A stretch of 50,399 bases of DNA from Flavobacteriia bacterium. GTDB lineage: Bacteria; Bacteroidota; Bacteroidia; Flavobacteriales_D; Crocinitomicaceae. The stretch covers positions 1 to 50,399 of the forward strand of contig CANFUT010000028.1 of the NCBI GenBank assembly GCA_947450325.1, given 5' to 3'. The stretch's first letter is position 1; each line of letters starts with the position of its first letter. This document shows, in pieces, positions 25,241-34,253 of this stretch. A program made the position numbers and the translations under genes. The notes below the pieces were generated by a model. The model was not told the DNA's origin and ran no database searches. It worked only from the letters and a program-made list of their open reading frames with translations.

Positions 25241-26764
25241 TTAATGACCAGTATCTTCTGGATCTGGTTCGATGATTTTTGGTGCATCTTTGAATCCTTG
25301 AATTTTATCCATGAAATCTTCCAATTGAGCAATCGACAACCCTTTTCCAATTATTTTTTTGTCTTTATCCAAGATGAAAACCCTTGGAGTTGTAACTACA
25401 TCATACGTTTCTTGGTAATTCAATGCTTCTAATGTGGTATATTTTGGTATAAACTGCAATGCGTTTTCTTGTGCTGCTCTAAAAAGTGAATTCGTTAAAG
25501 CGACATTTATGTAAGTCAATTTGTTGTCTTTGATGAATTTTTTCCATTTGCCAAAATCTTCATCAATACCTTTAGAGACTCCAAAAATTTCAACATTTCT
25601 CGCTTTCAATTTCTCTTCATACAATTTTTGCAATTTCGGAGTTGATTTTTTGCAATGTCCGCAATCTGATTCCCAGAAATAAAGAATCGTATAGTCAGCT
25701 TTGATGCTGTAGAAATCTCTCCAATTTACATCTGTTGTGTCTCTTAAGCTGATGTTTGGCGGACGAACACCTTGAACCAATACTTTGTTAGTATTGACTT
25801 TTTCACACAAATCTTTCAATTTATCTTCTGCCATCCAAAAAGCGGGAGATTTTCCCTCTGCATTTTTAGAGCAGTAATATTTTTCACCCATTTTCACGAA
25901 AACTTTGTCCATTCCCATGATTTTCGATTTCTCGAATGTCGAGGTGATATGAATGACTGCATATTTAAACATTTCAGATTTTGGATTCAATTTATCGCAA
26001 AACCAAAAAGCATATTTCACAATCGTATCAGGATGTTGAATCAACATGTTTTGAGAAAAGAAATAGTCCAATTTTGAATGAAAAATCGGCGTATTTACCA
26101 ACCGATCATCTGTTAAATCGAAATTGTCAAAAAAGTGATCTCTGAAATAGTGGTATGCAAAATTTGAATCAACAGGAGAACCATCCGCATTTTTTGGTGC
26201 TTCTGGAACTTTCACATCCATGGACATTTTCACAACTTTTGAAACCAGTTTCCCAGTGTTGTCGGTAACTACTTTGTTTTGGTAAGCGATTACCTTTTTA
26301 GAGATTGTATCAATTTCTGCAGAAAGCGTTTTGTAAGCTTCATCCGTTTTCTTCAATGCATCTCTTTTAGCAACCAAATCATTGGCTTTTTGTCTTTCAG
26401 AATTGATGTACTTGATATAATCAACAAAAACCATGTTTTCAGCTGATTTTTTGACTTTCATGTTGTTTACAAAGTCTGGACCAGTTGTTTCCAATTGAAT
26501 TTCTTCATTGTTGTAGATAAATTCAAAATATTTTTGTCCTGGAAGCAATAATCCGACAATTCCCGGTTTTTGTTTCTTTCCATCAAATTCAACCAATCCG
26601 CCTTTCATTTCAGCAGTATCGGCATAAAGCAAATTTTTACCGTAATATTTGATCAAGAAAACAGTGGTATCCTTTTGACCGTTGACTTTCAATTTGATTT
26701 TTTGAGAAAAACTCAATGTTGTCAAAGTTAAAAATGCAAGCAATAATATTTGTTTCATATTCAT
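25241..26764 (-). CDS. TlpA-like thiol-disulfide oxidoreductase with long N-terminal domain
   Basis: 507 residues. The signal peptide (about 1-21, ending LSFSQ) is followed by a DUF4369-like beta domain (about 22-120: KLKVNGQKDTTVFLIKYYGKNLLYADTAEMKGG). A helical middle section (about 120-335, DUF5106-like) comes next, and then a C-terminal thioredoxin fold. The redox motif is Cys368-G-H-Cys371 in YFWESDCGHCKKSTPKL, and the cis-Pro loop reads VVTTPRVFILD. TlpA-like proteins reduce disulfides in the periplasm, often for cytochrome c maturation or envelope quality control. The architecture is common in Bacteroidota. It is monocistronic, with its own terminator and promoter. Confidence 0.9.
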   Translation of the reverse strand: MNMKQILLLAFLTLTTLSFSQKIKLKVNGQKDTTVFLIKYYGKNLLYADTAEMKGGLVEFDGKKQKPGIVGLLLPGQKYFEFIYNNEEIQLETTGPDFVNNMKVKKSAENMVFVDYIKYINSERQKANDLVAKRDALKKTDEAYKTLSAEIDTISKKVIAYQNKVVTDNTGKLVSKVVKMSMDVKVPEAPKNADGSPVDSNFAYHYFRDHFFDNFDLTDDRLVNTPIFHSKLDYFFSQNMLIQHPDTIVKYAFWFCDKLNPKSEMFKYAVIHITSTFEKSKIMGMDKVFVKMGEKYYCSKNAEGKSPAFWMAEDKLKDLCEKVNTNKVLVQGVRPPNISLRDTTDVNWRDFYSIKADYTILYFWESDCGHCKKSTPKLQKLYEEKLKARNVEIFGVSKGIDEDFGKWKKFIKDNKLTYINVALTNSLFRAAQENALQFIPKYTTLEALNYQETYDVVTTPRVFILDKDKKIIGKGLSIAQLEDFMDKIQGFKDAPKIIEPDPEDTGH

Positions 26765-26799
26765 TTTATTTTGGTTGAAATTATTTCTTTTAGACGATA

Positions 26800-26807
26800 C
26801 AAAAATA
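26800..26807 (-). promoter_or_regulatory. -7 promoter element TATTTTTG (TlpA-like gene)
   Basis: On the minus strand an exact TAnnTTTG. The predicted start near 26796 gives a leader of about 32 bases. Confidence 0.45.
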
Positions 26808-26866
26808 GAAAAGCATTAGAATTAACAGGTTTTTAACGAATAAAAAAAGTTAATGTTGATTTTCGA

Positions 26867-28042
26867 TTAAAATTGCTTGTAAATCCCTTTTTTGGCGTTA
26901 AAGAAACTGGCAATTCCGAAAAGGACATAGGCAAATAGGAGTGCAGCGATACTGTAAAATGTGAAATCTTTGCCCAAGTATAAACCTCCTTCTTCAAACA
27001 TTCTGTCCAAATAATATTTAAAAACTAAAAACATCGCCAATCCTAATACACTTACAAATCCAAAAATTAGAATGAAATAAATGAAAAATGTGCGAATAAT
27101 TTTCTTTGGTGCGTAGCCGATTCTCAATAAAGTTCTCACTTCATAGGCATTTCGAGACATCAACAATTGAGCGTATTGAATCAATACCAAGCAAGAAACA
27201 AAAACAGCGATGATTGAAATTCCAAGTACCACAATGATCAATGTCCCAACCATACTTTTCAATCGCCCAACTACGATTTGAGAATTTTTAGACTCTAAAT
27301 GTCTTGATTTTACCATGTCTTCGACCAAGCCAAATTCACTTTCTTTTCCAGAAATCATCAATTGAGTGATTTTTTGATCTGCAGCGATTCCATATTTTTT
27401 ATTGCCAAATTCCATGAAACTTTCAGGAACTAAAATCGAAGGAACTTCATTTGTAAATCCGATGATTTTCGCGTCAATCCATTCTTTTTGAGTGTCGTTC
27501 GATAAAGTGAATCTGAAGCGAATATCTTTCGCTAAATCATCAGAAATCTGAGGTATTCCACTCGCGCTCATGAAAGTATTTAGCATCACCAAAAAATCTC
27601 TTGGTAAAATGATGGGAACGACCGTATCTCCCATTTTCCAATGCCATTTGTCAGATTTGACATCCAAGAATTTTGGGTCAACAGTTTGAATGAAAACATC
27701 TGAACGAAAACGAGGAACGAGTGGATCGGCAGTTTCAAAAGAAACATCAAAATTGTTACTAATGACCGGTTTTACATCGAAGATAAAAGGTTCTTTTTTC
27801 AAAGTCGCAATTTCAGCTGGTGAAAAATCCGTTTTTGCTAGATTCAAAGTGTTTGAATTTGAAACTTCCTTTTGAACGATTAAGGTGTTTGGCCCCAATA
27901 TATCAGCGCCCTCGCCAAATTCATTCACTTTAATTAAGTAATGGATGGAAGTAATCAAAAAAGTGATTCCTAAACATGAACCAATTACAGCAATTACCAA
28001 TTGCTTAATGTCTTGATTTCGAAATAAAAGTTTCTTTAACAT
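26867..28042 (-). CDS. FtsX-like ABC transporter permease
   Basis: 391 residues. One N-terminal membrane helix (about 15-37) is followed by a large extracytoplasmic domain (about 40-265, MacB-periplasmic-core-like, with NTLIVQKEVSNSN and FIFDVKPVISNNFDVSF). Three C-terminal helices follow (about 268-295, 318-340 and 360-382). This is the four-helix MacB/LolC/FtsX layout, with the family segment NAYEVRTLLRIGYAPKKIIRTFF between helices 2 and 3. Such permeases use ATP energy in the cytoplasm to move lipoproteins or signal across the membrane. It lies 3 bases after the ABC ATPase gene and is the last of a probable six-gene run. The cargo is unknown. Confidence 0.88.
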   Translation of the reverse strand: MLKKLLFRNQDIKQLVIAVIGSCLGITFLITSIHYLIKVNEFGEGADILGPNTLIVQKEVSNSNTLNLAKTDFSPAEIATLKKEPFIFDVKPVISNNFDVSFETADPLVPRFRSDVFIQTVDPKFLDVKSDKWHWKMGDTVVPIILPRDFLVMLNTFMSASGIPQISDDLAKDIRFRFTLSNDTQKEWIDAKIIGFTNEVPSILVPESFMEFGNKKYGIAADQKITQLMISGKESEFGLVEDMVKSRHLESKNSQIVVGRLKSMVGTLIIVVLGISIIAVFVSCLVLIQYAQLLMSRNAYEVRTLLRIGYAPKKIIRTFFIYFILIFGFVSVLGLAMFLVFKYYLDRMFEEGGLYLGKDFTFYSIAALLFAYVLFGIASFFNAKKGIYKQF

Positions 28043-28045
28043 GGC

Positions 28046-28687
28046 TCAAAGTTTGATTTCATCATCGTAATTAAATTCATGTCTGTCTCCCAAAGATGTG
28101 AGCACAAATCCTGCGTTCAAATTGTTGCATCTTTCGTCAATCAATTTTAAACTTCGGCGTGTATTTTCGACATCTAAATGCGAAAAAGGTTCATCCAAAA
28201 TTAACCATTCAAAAGGTTGACAAAGTGCTCGAATGATGGCAACACGTTGTTGTTGTCCCATGGAAAGTAAACCGCATTTTTGTTCCCATTTATTGTCGAT
28301 CTCTAACGCTTCAAGCATCTGAATTAGTTCATTTTCAGAGAAAACGTTGCAAAGTTCATTTTTCAGGAATAGATTTTCTTTCACCGTTAAAGTTGGAAAC
28401 AATTGCAAATCTTGAAAAACAACGGAGATTTTATTTTTTCTAATTTCAGTCCAATCGGCAGGAGTATATTTTGCAGTATCTGCTTGATCGTACAATAATT
28501 TCCCTTCGAAATCTTTTCTCAAGCCAAAAATGACACTTGTAAAAGTAGATTTTCCCTTTCCCGAAGAAGCATTGAGCATGATTTTATGACCGTGTTTTAA
28601 AACAACGTGATTTCCCCAAATACTTTCATCGCCATGTTGCATGGAAGCCAAAGGTTGAGGCATGATATTTTGAAAAGTAATGTCCAT
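28046..28687 (-). CDS. ABC transporter ATP-binding protein with degenerate motifs
   Basis: 213 residues from the ATG at 28687; a longer frame begins at a TTG at 28714. It resembles LolD/MacB ATPases but several motifs deviate. The P-loop reads ASSGKGKST (Ala40 in place of the first Gly), the signature LSMGQQQRV in place of LSGGQ, and the H-loop region VLTSLGD lacks the usual His of VTHD. The Q-loop (VFQDLQLFPTLTVKENL), Walker B (WLILDEPF) and D-loop (SHLD) look normal. It probably pairs with the FtsX-like permease 3 bases downstream. Loss of the H-loop His would weaken hydrolysis in well-studied ABC proteins, so a regulatory or slow ATPase is possible. It sits 44 bases after the miaA stop. 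Confidence 0.88.
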   Translation of the reverse strand: MDITFQNIMPQPLASMQHGDESIWGNHVVLKHGHKIMLNASSGKGKSTFTSVIFGLRKDFEGKLLYDQADTAKYTPADWTEIRKNKISVVFQDLQLFPTLTVKENLFLKNELCNVFSENELIQMLEALEIDNKWEQKCGLLSMGQQQRVAIIRALCQPFEWLILDEPFSHLDVENTRRSLKLIDERCNNLNAGFVLTSLGDRHEFNYDDEIKL

Positions 28688-28731
28688 TTTATTGTTTTTT
28701 GTAACGATTTTCAATAATCATTCCAAGATTT

Positions 28732-29631
28732 TTATTCGAGGTAAGAAATGATATTTTGTAGTTGATTTTCAGTTGTTAAATCTTGGATCCAAATAGCTTT
28801 TTCATCTCGTCTAAACCAAGTTAATTGGCGTTTAGCATATCTCCTAGAATTTCTTTTAATCAATTCAATTGCTTCTTCTAGAGTGATTTTATGGTTGAAA
28901 TAATCAAATAATTCAGAGTAACCAACGGTATTGAGTGCCGATAAATTTTGCCATTCAAGTAATTCTTGAACTTCTTTCAATAAACCATTTTCCAACATGA
29001 TCTCGACACGTTTATTGATTCTTTCATACAACAATTCTCTTGGTAAGTCAATCACAAATTTTTGAAATTCGAATGGCCGTTTTTTGGATTGAAAAGCATG
29101 AAATGACGAAAATGGTTTGTTTGTGATGCGAATAACTTCCAAAGCACGAATGATACGCACCGGATTTTTTAAGTCGACTTTGGCATAAAAAAGTGGATCG
29201 TTTGCTTCCAATTCAACCAAAAGTGGCGCTAAGCCTTTAGATTCAAATTCAATGTTTAATTGATTTTTGATATTTTCATCATGTGGTACATCGTCCAGAC
29301 CGTGGCAAAGTGCATCGATGAAAAGTCCTGAACCGCCAACTAAAATAATTGTTTCATATCGCTGAAATTCTGTCTCTAAAATCTCTAAAGCTTTTTTCTC
29401 GAATTGAGCGGAAGTTAAGGGCTGATGAATAGAATGAGAATGAATGAAATGGTGTTTAATTCCATCTTGTTCTTCCAATGATGGTTTTGCTGTTCCGATA
29501 CTTGTTTCTTTGTAAAATTGTCGAGAATCAGCTGATAGAACTACTGTATTGATTTTTTTTGCCAATGCAACAGCTAAAGCGGTTTTTCCACTTGCAGTTG
29601 GTCCTTCAATGACAATTAATTTTTTGATAAT
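28732..29631 (-). CDS. miaA: tRNA dimethylallyltransferase, probable ATT start codon
   Basis: 299 residues if started at ATT (29631-29629). MiaA transfers a dimethylallyl group to A37 of tRNAs reading UNN codons. The P-loop IEGPTASGKT (residues 8-17 from this start) precedes the first TTG (29565), so translation must begin upstream. Between the in-frame TAG of the preceding gene (29661-29659) and the P-loop there is no ATG, GTG or TTG in frame. The codons there are CAT TTT GTA ATT TCG CAA GAA AAC AGA ATT ATC, leaving ATT or ATC as candidates. Other motifs fit the family: SADSRQFYKETSIGTAKP, LVGGSGLFIDAL, NPVRIIRALEV, ILEAI-like RNSRRYAKRQLTWFRRD. Family identity is certain; the start codon is inference. 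Confidence 0.93.
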   Translation of the reverse strand: MIKKLIVIEGPTASGKTALAVALAKKINTVVLSADSRQFYKETSIGTAKPSLEEQDGIKHHFIHSHSIHQPLTSAQFEKKALEILETEFQRYETIILVGGSGLFIDALCHGLDDVPHDENIKNQLNIEFESKGLAPLLVELEANDPLFYAKVDLKNPVRIIRALEVIRITNKPFSSFHAFQSKKRPFEFQKFVIDLPRELLYERINKRVEIMLENGLLKEVQELLEWQNLSALNTVGYSELFDYFNHKITLEEAIELIKRNSRRYAKRQLTWFRRDEKAIWIQDLTTENQLQNIISYLE

Positions 29632-29658
29632 TCTGTTTTCTTGCGAAATTACAAAATG

Positions 29659-31116
29659 CTAGCGAAACATTGATTTATATGACAAAAATCTAGCATAAAC
29701 CGTTTTCACATATTTGGCTGTGTGAGCGCCTCGTGTAGCACCAGCAGTTACAACAGGATCGCGGTAATATTGTCTCTTAGATAAGTTTTTCATCATTACT
29801 TCAACGCTATTGTCCCATATTTTTGGATTCATGCCATATTTTGCTGCCAATTTTTGGGCGTCTTTTACGTGACTTGTTCCAGAATTGTAAGATGCCAAAG
29901 TAAATTTGATTCGCTCTTCGTGGTTTGGAATGTCGTTCCACAAATTATAAGTGGTGATCAATAATTTCATTCCACCTTGAATTTGAACTTGCGGTGATGA
30001 AGAAGGATAAACGCCAAATCTTGGACCTGTATCAGGCATAAATTGCATCATTCCGTATGCGCCACCTAAACCGCGTGCACTTGGATTAAATTTCGATTCT
30101 TGGTAAGAAACAGAAGCCAAAATTCTCCAATCCCAATTGTATTTAGCAGCGGCTTGTTTGAAGTAATTATCGAACAATGATAATTGTCCGCCTTTCAAAC
30201 TAGATTGAGAATCTTGCACAGTGTTTGCAATCTCAGGTAAGTCGAAATATTTATGTTTCAAATACTTGAATGAAGCTTTTTGCGTAAACTTTTTCAGCCA
30301 TTGATTGATTCTCGCTTTCAATAACGGACTGGTTTTTCTGATTCCAAAAGCAATTTTTTGTTTGACACTCAATTCCAAATCGATGTCGATATTGTCTAAA
30401 AAATGACTGTTTATTTGCGCGACATTTTTTTCAACGACAGTATAATCGATAATTCCTTCAGAAACATTTTCAATCAAATCTTCAGAGGTGAAATCTCCCG
30501 TTTCTTTGTGAATGATAATTGTATCGCCAATTTCTTGTTGCAAATTGACAAGTCGTTGGTAATAAGTTGATTTTCCCCAAACATAGACCGTTTTTCCCGC
30601 CAATTGCGTTGGGTCAGTCAATAATTTTGAGTCGATTTGAGTAGCAGACATCGTTTCCCAATTCTCTGGTTTTCGCTGAATCAGAACTTGATTGGTTCTC
30701 ATAAAAGGAACTGTGAAATCAATGAATTTACTGCGCTCATTGGTAACCGTATAATTACATGCAATCAAATCTCCTTCACCGCGATTCAACATGGCGTTTA
30801 CATCGTCTAAATTGGTGATGGTGACAATTTCTAAATCAACTCCGATTTCGGTGGCAAATTCTTTTAAAATTTCATATTCAAATCCCATTTTTTTTCCTCT
30901 ATAAATGAAATAAGAGGTGGAACTATTCTCTGCTAAAATGGTTAATTTGCCTTTTTTTAAGATGGCTGGTAAGTCGATTCCAGGTACAGCTGCGGTTTTG
31001 TCTTCATTTCCATTATTTCTCTCACAACCAATATAATAAATAATAATTAAAAGGAATAAAGTCCCAATAATTAATACTTTTCGGTTGATTTTTAAGTTTA
31101 TCCCAGACAGAAACAT
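29659..31116 (-). CDS. MltF-like lytic transglycosylase with substrate-binding domain
   Basis: 485 residues. The N-terminal hydrophobic segment (about 13-30) ends in YIGC, a plausible lipobox. A family 3 solute-binding domain (about 50-290) begins KGKLTILAENSSTSYFIYRGKKMGFEYEILKEFA. A C-terminal SLT transglycosylase domain (about 320-470) has SVSYQESKFNPSARGLGGAYGMMQFMP with the catalytic Glu of the ES motif. MltF cleaves peptidoglycan glycan strands to 1,6-anhydro products in the periplasm. It belongs to the minus-strand run bioA - ACP phosphodiesterase - this gene - miaA. Its TAG stop is in the same frame as the following miaA, 10 codons before the proposed ATT start, so stop readthrough would fuse the two proteins. 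Confidence 0.92.
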   Translation of the reverse strand: MFLSGINLKINRKVLIIGTLFLLIIIYYIGCERNNGNEDKTAAVPGIDLPAILKKGKLTILAENSSTSYFIYRGKKMGFEYEILKEFATEIGVDLEIVTITNLDDVNAMLNRGEGDLIACNYTVTNERSKFIDFTVPFMRTNQVLIQRKPENWETMSATQIDSKLLTDPTQLAGKTVYVWGKSTYYQRLVNLQQEIGDTIIIHKETGDFTSEDLIENVSEGIIDYTVVEKNVAQINSHFLDNIDIDLELSVKQKIAFGIRKTSPLLKARINQWLKKFTQKASFKYLKHKYFDLPEIANTVQDSQSSLKGGQLSLFDNYFKQAAAKYNWDWRILASVSYQESKFNPSARGLGGAYGMMQFMPDTGPRFGVYPSSSPQVQIQGGMKLLITTYNLWNDIPNHEERIKFTLASYNSGTSHVKDAQKLAAKYGMNPKIWDNSVEVMMKNLSKRQYYRDPVVTAGATRGAHTAKYVKTVYARFLSYKSMFR

Positions 31117-31133
31117 GGGAACAATTTACAAAT

Positions 31134-31715
31134 TTATTTTGAATTCGATATACCAAAATGAACGATTGCGTCTTTCATGAAAATTTCAAAAGTACTTTCA
31201 ATCAATGCTTGATTTTCTAAAAATACTGGCAAACCGTTTTTTAATTCATTGGAAAATGAAATGCGAGATGAAACGCCATTCAATGCTTTTTCAAGTCCTT
31301 CAAGTCGTGGGTAATAGGAAATCCAATTGACTTTGACCATGTGGTAAATCATGTGTTTGAATTCAACTGTAAATTCTTCATTTTCAGTATTCAGACTGCT
31401 GTAGAAAGCATTTAAGAAATTTTCTAGACTTTCACTATGGAATTTATCCCAATTCTTAGCCAATAAATGATCAAAAAATAAATCAACTGCAATTCCTGAA
31501 ACTTTGGGCAGTTTTGGATATAGCACATGCAAAAGTTCCACTACTGCTGGATGCGTATCTATATAATTGTCAATGGCGCGATGCAAAGTAATTCCTTCTT
31601 GCGTTTTTGGTCGAAATTGACTTAAATCTTTTCCTTTTACAAAGTCTCCAAATAAATTGCTCAACATCAATTCAGTGTCATTGTTCGATAAGAAGAGATG
31701 TCCGAGATAATTCAT
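31134..31715 (-). CDS. Acyl carrier protein phosphodiesterase (AcpH/DUF479 family)
   Basis: 193 residues. It starts MNYLGHLFLS and has NLFGDFVKGKDLSQFRPKTQEGITLHRAIDNYIDTHP, the conserved His/Asp core of the DUF479/AcpH family, and VSGIAVDLFFDHLLAKNW. E. coli AcpH removes the phosphopantetheine arm from holo-ACP. It is cytoplasmic with no signal. The gene lies 45 bases after bioA and 17 before the transglycosylase gene. The bioA neighbour is also linked to ACP chemistry, since pimeloyl-ACP is the biotin precursor. The activity is assigned by family only. Confidence 0.85.
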   Translation of the reverse strand: MNYLGHLFLSNNDTELMLSNLFGDFVKGKDLSQFRPKTQEGITLHRAIDNYIDTHPAVVELLHVLYPKLPKVSGIAVDLFFDHLLAKNWDKFHSESLENFLNAFYSSLNTENEEFTVEFKHMIYHMVKVNWISYYPRLEGLEKALNGVSSRISFSNELKNGLPVFLENQALIESTFEIFMKDAIVHFGISNSK

Positions 31716-31760
31716 TGTTTGGGAAATATTTAATAAAATTCGTTTGTTCTAGAAGTGAAA

Positions 31761-33038
31761 TTAATCAATTTGAGCCACGAAATCTCTAATTCCTTGATAC
31801 ATTTTTTCCAATTCGGCGTTGGTTGTGCAATAAGGAGGATTCAGGAAAATGACGTTTCCGCATGGGCGAATCAACAAACCTTGAGTTAAAAAGAAATCAT
31901 ATGCTTGGTCACGAATGTCTGAAAAATAAGAATTTCCTTCAGGGATTCTGACTTCTACCGCTACAATTGTTCCCATTTGTCGAACATCAGAGAGTTTTGG
32001 GTAATTTTTCATGGATGCTGCAAACGATGCGTGACTTTCTTCGATTCGTTTAATATTTTCAGTGAAATTTGGTTGTTCAATCAAGTCAAAATTGGCACAA
32101 GCAACAGCACAAGCAAGCGGATTTCCAGTGTAGGAATGTCCGTGCAGCAATGCTTTGACTTTGTCAGGACCTAAAAAAGCATTGTAAATTTGTTCGGTCA
32201 CAATTGTCAATCCAAGCGGTAAAATTCCAGCGGTTAAACCTTTGGACACGCAAACGATGTCAGGTTTTGAATCGATGTAATCCAACGCGAATAATTTTCC
32301 AGTTCTTCCCCAACCAGTCATGATTTCATCGCAAATAATCAACACTTCATATTTTTTAGCCAATTGAAAAAGTGCTTCCAAAAATTCAGGGCGATACATG
32401 CGCATTCCAGCAGATCCTTGCACCAATGGTTCAACGATTAATCCAGCAAATTCGCCTGTTTGGAAAAGTTTTTCAGCCTCTAGCAAACACGTTTTTTCCA
32501 TTTCAAAAGTTGGAAAAGGAATGAAATCGACATCGAAAAACAAATGCTCGAAAGGTTTATTGAAATAGTCCCGCTGACCAATCGACATCGCTCCAAAAGT
32601 ATCGCCATGATAAGCGCCATCCAAAGCCAAGATTCTGTGTTTAGGTTTGTCGAGGTTAAACCAGTATTGGAAAACCATTTTCAACGCGACTTCAACTGCA
32701 GTAGACCCGTCATCGGAAAAGAAAACTTTACTTAAATTATCAGGTAAAAAATTCAAAATTCTTTTCGATAATTCTACTGCTTTAGGATGCGTCACTCCAG
32801 CAAAAATGACGTGATCGATTTTGTCGAATTGTTCTGAAATGGCGTTTTTAAGATATTCATTTCCATGTCCGTGAATATTGACCCACCAAGAAGAATTACA
32901 GTCTAAATATTGTTTTCCATCTTCTGTGAAAAGCGTTGAATCTTTGGTTTTTACAACTGCCAATGGAGTAGGTGCAGTTTGCATTTGTGTGAATGGATGC
33001 CAAACGTAATTGTGATCGTCTTGAAGAAAATTGGACAT
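31761..33038 (-). CDS. bioA: Adenosylmethionine-8-amino-7-oxononanoate aminotransferase
   Basis: 425 residues. BioA makes 7,8-diaminopelargonate from 7-keto-8-aminopelargonate, using SAM as amino donor and PLP as cofactor. Recognisable parts are VWHPFTQMQTAPTPLAVVKTKD at the N-terminus (VWHPFTQ is a BioA hallmark), SSWWVNIHGHGN, FFSDDGSTAVEVALKM, ALDGAYHGDTFGAMS, LIICDEIMTGWGRTGKLFA and the PLP lysine in VSKGLTAGILPLG. It is probably the first gene of a minus-strand transcript continuing to the ABC permease. bioD is 2.9 kb away with other genes in between; bioB and bioF are not in the window. Confidence 0.97.
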   Translation of the reverse strand: MSNFLQDDHNYVWHPFTQMQTAPTPLAVVKTKDSTLFTEDGKQYLDCNSSWWVNIHGHGNEYLKNAISEQFDKIDHVIFAGVTHPKAVELSKRILNFLPDNLSKVFFSDDGSTAVEVALKMVFQYWFNLDKPKHRILALDGAYHGDTFGAMSIGQRDYFNKPFEHLFFDVDFIPFPTFEMEKTCLLEAEKLFQTGEFAGLIVEPLVQGSAGMRMYRPEFLEALFQLAKKYEVLIICDEIMTGWGRTGKLFALDYIDSKPDIVCVSKGLTAGILPLGLTIVTEQIYNAFLGPDKVKALLHGHSYTGNPLACAVACANFDLIEQPNFTENIKRIEESHASFAASMKNYPKLSDVRQMGTIVAVEVRIPEGNSYFSDIRDQAYDFFLTQGLLIRPCGNVIFLNPPYCTTNAELEKMYQGIRDFVAQID

Positions 33039-33054
33039 GTTTGAATATTTGTCG

Positions 33055-33062
33055 CAAAATTA
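33055..33062 (-). promoter_or_regulatory. -7 promoter element TAATTTTG (bioA)
   Basis: On the minus strand an exact TAnnTTTG. The predicted start near 33051 gives a leader of about 13 bases. No BirA-like operator is evident. Confidence 0.55.
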
Positions 33063-33155
33063 CAAATGAATTACTAGAAACCTTTAACTTTACTTTTACA
33101 AACACAATTTACAAACAGATAAAGATTTAAATATTTACAATTAAAAGACAAAAAA

Positions 33156-34154
33156 ATGAGCAAAATCAAACAAATTAGACCATTAGGTTTTCAATGGCAA
33201 ACCTTAGACCCATTTTTATTTTGTGTACACCATGAAGATCAATTTCCCAAAGGAAATGATGAACTTGGACCAGCCGCAAATTTAGCTGGAAGAAACATTG
33301 GACAAGATTTCGTCATCAAAGACGGTTGGCGCATGTATCACGGTGAAAAAGTGCCAGGTTTTCCAGGACATCCACACCGCGGTTTCGAGACAATAACAGT
33401 CGTTCGTGAAGGCTTGGTCGATCACGCTGATTCGGCAGGAGGAAAAGGTCGTTATGGAAATGGCGATGTGCAATGGATGACCGCAGGAAAAGGATTGTTG
33501 CATTCAGAAATGTTTCCATTGTTGAATAAAGATTCAGAAAATCCAGCAGAATTGTTTCAAATTTGGCTGAATTTACCCAAGAAAAACAAATTGGTTCAGC
33601 CAGAATATAAAATGTTTTGGAGTGAAGAAATTCCGAGTTTCGAAGCAGCTGAAGGTGTGAATATTGAAGTGTTAGCGGGAGAATTGTTAGGACGAAAATC
33701 TCCAACACCTCCTCAAAATTCTTGGGCGGCGGATTCTTCTAATTTTGTGGGAGTTTACAATATTCAAATGCAGGCCAATTCAACGCTTGTCTTACCAAAA
33801 ACTGCTGATGGAATTAACCGAACACTTTATTTTTACAAAGGTAATCAGCTAACTTTAGAAGGACATTTGATTCCAAATTACCATGCAATCGATGTAGTTT
33901 CTAACGAAGATCTAAAGCTGGAAAGTGGCTATGAAAATATCAAAATTTTAGTCTTACAGGGAAGACCGATTAACGAACCTGTTGTGCAACACGGACCATT
34001 TGTGATGAACACGAGAGAAGAAATTATTGAAGCTTTCAACGAATATCAGCAAACACAATTTGGAGGTTGGCCATTTGATAGATACGACGTGGTTCATGAC
34101 CGAAAATTAGGTCGATTTGCTAGGTATACAGATGGGAGTGAGGACGTGAAATAA
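33156..34154 (+). CDS. Pirin family protein
   Basis: 332 residues forming two cupin domains. The N-terminal metal site is complete: His72-x-His74 in GHPHRGFETITVV, and the later HSE of KGLLHSEMF. The C-terminal half ends with FGGWPFDRYDVVHDRKLGRFARY. Pirins bind Fe; some bacterial members have quercetinase activity, while others act as redox-sensitive regulators. The family is about 230-340 residues, so this is a long member. It is divergent from bioA, with 117 bases between, and is not in an operon. The biological role is open. Confidence 0.92.
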   Translation: MSKIKQIRPLGFQWQTLDPFLFCVHHEDQFPKGNDELGPAANLAGRNIGQDFVIKDGWRMYHGEKVPGFPGHPHRGFETITVVREGLVDHADSAGGKGRYGNGDVQWMTAGKGLLHSEMFPLLNKDSENPAELFQIWLNLPKKNKLVQPEYKMFWSEEIPSFEAAEGVNIEVLAGELLGRKSPTPPQNSWAADSSNFVGVYNIQMQANSTLVLPKTADGINRTLYFYKGNQLTLEGHLIPNYHAIDVVSNEDLKLESGYENIKILVLQGRPINEPVVQHGPFVMNTREEIIEAFNEYQQTQFGGWPFDRYDVVHDRKLGRFARYTDGSEDVK

Positions 34155-34222
34155 GTACTTTTGAATAAAAACTTTGTACAGTAAATTATAGTAATAATAT
34201 ATCAAAGAGCCCAATAATTTAC

Positions 34223-34230
34223 TAACTTCG
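34223..34230 (+). promoter_or_regulatory. Possible -7 element TAACTTCG (fumarase)
   Basis: One mismatch from TAnnTTTG. It overlaps the GTG at 34230, which would begin the longest frame, and lies 23 bases before the ATG at 34254. This supports the downstream start. Confidence 0.35.
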
Positions 34231-34253
34231 TGGCGCAAAATAAACACATTAAA

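Noticed and set aside
28688-28714. TTG start for the ABC ATPase
   Set aside because: An ATG follows 9 codons later and fits family N-termini better.
34230-34253. GTG start for the fumarase
   Set aside because: It overlaps the probable -7 element, and family proteins begin near MADFFYQDP.
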